A DNA stretch of 64,000 nt. Origin: Bacteroidales bacterium. Lineage in GTDB: Bacteria > Bacteroidota > Bacteroidia > Bacteroidales > UBA932. Under the pieces are notes generated by a model. The model made no database searches. It saw only the letters and a list, made by a program, of their open reading frames with translations, and had not been told where the DNA came from. The stretch spans positions 186,001 to 250,000 of the forward strand of contig JAFSOA010000001.1 in the NCBI GenBank assembly GCA_017447265.1, written 5' to 3'. Below, piece by piece: positions 61,917-64,000 of this stretch (position 1 is the stretch's first letter; the number at the start of each line of letters is the position of its first letter). The position numbers and the translations under genes are program-made.

Positions 61917-62948
61917 ATGGAAACCATTGATTTTGTGCTTCCCTGGGTAGATGATACCGATCCGAAGTGGCGAGCCGGCAAGCGCGTTGCCTGGAACCAA
62001 TTCATGGGCATCGAGCCGTCCGGGGAAGAAGAAGAGGACGCCAACGGCGACTGCCGTTATCGTGACATGGGCATCCTGCCCTACTGGTTCCGTGCGGTAG
62101 AGAAATTCGCGCCCTGGGTTAACAAGGTCTATTTCGTTACCTGCGGCCAGAAACCAGCCTGGCTCAACGAAAAGCATCCGAAACTGGTCCTGGTCAACCA
62201 TGAAGATTATATTCCGGCGCAGTATCTGCCTACGTTCAATGCCCGGCCCATCGAGTTGAATTTTCACCGGATTCCGGGTTTGTCGGAGCATTTCGTTTTC
62301 TTTGATGACGACATGCTTTTGATCCGACCAGTCGGACCGGAGTATTTCTTTGTAGATGGCGCGCCGTGCCTTCCTGCCGATCTGACGCCTTGCGACTATT
62401 TCGGCGACAACGACTGGAGCTTTGTCTGTTTTAAGAATTACGTGGTGGTCAACGATCATTTCCAGCTGTATGATGCGATCGGCCGCAATGGGGACAAATG
62501 GTTCGATGTCCGGAAACTGGGTGCCCGGAACGCCTTGAAGAACAGGCTGTGTCACAAGATCAACCGGACCCTCAGCGTCCGCGGGTATGAACACCTGGCC
62601 TGCGCGCATCTGAAATCCACTTTTGAGGAGGTTTGGGCGGCTTGTCCGGCCTTAATGGAAGTCTCATGCCAGCCTTTCCGCACGCGAGAACAGGTCAATC
62701 AGTGGCTGCTCTGCGCCTGGAACCAGGCGGCAGGGCGTTTCCATCCGGAAAGACCTTATTCGCGCGGGAGCCACTACAATATTTCGAAGGGAAATCTGGA
62801 CGAGATCTGTTCCGTCATCCGGGAACAGCGCGTTCCGCAGATTTGCCTGAACGACAGTGCGGCCAACGACGATCCGGAGAAATGCTTCGCGGACATTCGG
62901 CAGGCGCTGGAAGCCATTTTACCTGAAAAATCCCAGTTTGAATTATAG
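61917..62948 (+). CDS. Stealth-family capsular polysaccharide phosphotransferase
   Basis: A 343-residue protein with the Stealth conserved regions: CR1 as METIDFVLPWVDDTDPKW, CR2 including ILPYWFRAVEKFAPWVNKVY and GLSEHFVFFDDDMLLIRPV (with a DDD motif), and a later CR3-like part. These enzymes transfer sugar-1-phosphate to build phosphodiester-linked capsules, as in GlcNAc-1-phosphotransferases. The ATG at 61917 is used because it begins at CR1. It sits between the flippase and two GT14 enzymes, 1 nt after the former. Confidence 0.92.
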   Translation: METIDFVLPWVDDTDPKWRAGKRVAWNQFMGIEPSGEEEEDANGDCRYRDMGILPYWFRAVEKFAPWVNKVYFVTCGQKPAWLNEKHPKLVLVNHEDYIPAQYLPTFNARPIELNFHRIPGLSEHFVFFDDDMLLIRPVGPEYFFVDGAPCLPADLTPCDYFGDNDWSFVCFKNYVVVNDHFQLYDAIGRNGDKWFDVRKLGARNALKNRLCHKINRTLSVRGYEHLACAHLKSTFEEVWAACPALMEVSCQPFRTREQVNQWLLCAWNQAAGRFHPERPYSRGSHYNISKGNLDEICSVIREQRVPQICLNDSAANDDPEKCFADIRQALEAILPEKSQFEL

Positions 62949-62951
62949 GGC

Positions 62952-63755
62952 ATGAAGCACGCCTGGCTCATCATGGCGCACAACGAGTTTGAAGTCCTGC
63001 AGCAGCTGGTTTCCCTGCTGGATGACGGGCGGAGTGACTTTTTCCTCCACTACGACGCCAAGCTACAGAAGCTGCCGGCGATTTCCGTGGAAAAAGGCCG
63101 TCTATTCATACTGGACAATCGGGTGGATGTGCGCTGGGGGAGCGTTTCGCAGATCGAGGCCGAGCTGGCCCTGCTGGAAGCAGCCCAGGCGAAGGGCCCC
63201 TACAGCCACTATCACATCCTGTCGGGCACGCACCTGCCGCTTCGGTCGGTCGACGAACTCCTGCGCTTCTACGACGCGCATCCCGAAGAATCGGTGGCCC
63301 GCTTCTGGCCGGAAGATGCCGCCGATGCGGATTTCAAGCTGCGGCGCTATCATTTCCCGCTGGGGCACTACAAGTTCGGAAAGCCCTGGCGCCGCCGCCT
63401 GTGCCAGCGCACCTGGCAGGGGGTGATCAAAGTGCAGAAAGTCCTGGGAATCCGGCTTTTGAAAAACGAGACTTTCGTCAAGACGGACAACTGGCTCAGC
63501 CTATCGGAGGCGGCTTGCCGCTATCTGCTGGCGCACCGGGCGGAGATCTTGAACAAATACAGATGGAGCTTCTGCGGCGATGAGTATTTCGCCGTTTCGG
63601 AATTGCGGCGGAACGGATCGGCCTACCCGGTATTCGACTGCCAGCAGCTGCTCTATGTGGAATTCCAGAAAGATACACCTCGCAGCTTCCCGCTTTCCGA
63701 GCGGGTGGCACTGATGGAAAAAGGATACCTCTGGGCCCGTAAATTCACGGCATGA
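62952..63755 (+). CDS. GT14-like (core-2/I-branching) glycosyltransferase
   Basis: A 267-residue enzyme of the beta-1,6-N-acetylglucosaminyltransferase-like type: MKHAWLIMAHNEFEVLQQLV, then DFFLHYDAK, VRWGSVSQIEAELALLEAAQ, YSHYHILSGTHLPLRS and a C-terminal WSFCGDEYFA. It probably adds a branch sugar to the polysaccharide; donor and acceptor are unknown. It is 3 nt after the Stealth gene, and its stop overlaps the next ATG (ATGA). Confidence 0.9.
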   Translation: MKHAWLIMAHNEFEVLQQLVSLLDDGRSDFFLHYDAKLQKLPAISVEKGRLFILDNRVDVRWGSVSQIEAELALLEAAQAKGPYSHYHILSGTHLPLRSVDELLRFYDAHPEESVARFWPEDAADADFKLRRYHFPLGHYKFGKPWRRRLCQRTWQGVIKVQKVLGIRLLKNETFVKTDNWLSLSEAACRYLLAHRAEILNKYRWSFCGDEYFAVSELRRNGSAYPVFDCQQLLYVEFQKDTPRSFPLSERVALMEKGYLWARKFTA

Positions 63756-64000
63756 AACACGCTTACCTGATCCTGGCCCATACCGAGTTCGGGCTTCTCC
63801 AGACGCTGATCGGCTGCTTGGACGATGCGCGCAACGACATTTTTGTGCATATCGACCGGAAGGTGGCGCAGTTGCCCACGCTGCATGCCCAACGGGCGGG
63901 ATTGTTCCTGCTGGACCGGCGGGTGGATATCCGCTGGGGGGATTATTCGATGGTGGAGGCGGAGTACGCCCTGCTGGAAGCGGCGGCTTCCCGGGGCGCC
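63752..64000 (+). CDS. Second GT14-like glycosyltransferase (3' end outside window)
   Basis: The first 83 codons of a paralogue of the previous gene: MKHAYLILAHTEFGLLQTLI, then DIFVHIDRK, VDIRWGDYSMVEAEYALLEA. The frame is open to the end of the window. The start overlaps the previous stop (ATGA). Two neighbouring GT14 enzymes suggest two linked branch or backbone additions. Confidence 0.88.
   Translation, partial: MKHAYLILAHTEFGLLQTLIGCLDDARNDIFVHIDRKVAQLPTLHAQRAGLFLLDRRVDIRWGDYSMVEAEYALLEAAASRGA

Overview
The window looks like a GC-rich chromosomal segment from an anaerobic member of the Bacteroidales. The support is a SusC/SusD pair, repeated TAnnTTTG promoter boxes, an UpxY/NusG-type antiterminator, fimbrillin-like and FISUMP lipoproteins, near absence of Shine-Dalgarno sites, an anaerobic iron-sulfur fumarase and futalosine-pathway menaquinone genes. 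A GC-rich uncultured-type lineage is an inference. I saw no prophage, IS element, CRISPR array, rRNA or origin.

Layout. 1-5589: end of an alkaline phosphatase, then a SusC/SusD nutrient-uptake pair. 5729-5812: tRNA-Leu(CAG). 5935-12456: secreted beta-helix protein, then a tightly packed HU-like protein/dnaG/metG run. 12557-18630 (minus): serine hydrolase and pyrG, then a four-gene cassette (HprK-like kinase, S26-type peptidase, PqqD-like protein, ABC exporter) that resembles the tailoring and export half of a RiPP locus. 18868-20493: fumarase. 20614-27780 (minus): rlmN, two patatin/beta-barrel proteins, recX and prfB, the last with a programmed +1 frameshift. 27902-33554: recA, trpS, two paralogous outer-membrane proteins, capA-like, phoH. 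33520-40371: FISUMP lipoprotein (minus), apbE, Tat-type amidohydrolase, SPOR lipoprotein, gcvT, M28 peptidase. 40416-45013: leuS, yitT, two overlapping AraC-type regulators. 45010-48425 (minus): aspA, trkA, folE. 48502-51362: mqnB, mqnD, ABC ATPase, cobalamin adenosyltransferase, small acidic protein. 51467-64000: histidine kinase, response regulator, polyisoprenyl-phosphate sugar transferase, UpxY antiterminator, a 60-residue small protein, fimbrillin-like lipoprotein, nucleotidyltransferase-family protein (minus), two outer-membrane proteins, Wzx flippase, Stealth phosphotransferase and two GT14 glycosyltransferases. This last region is a regulated surface-polysaccharide locus that continues past the window.

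The strongest unexplained signals are: (a) palindromic or direct repeats that have become part of protein-coding sequence at four places (HU-like protein, DnaG linker, mqnB/mqnD junction, N-terminus of an outer-membrane protein); (b) the RiPP-like cassette with no adjacent precursor, together with a small YxxP-bearing ORF and the usual partner nucleotidyltransferase about 40 kb away; (c) intrinsic terminators lying inside convergent coding sequences; and (d) a set of genes whose ATG lies only 5-9 nt after the -7 box, implying nearly leaderless mRNAs. All functions are read from sequence motifs; no database search was run.
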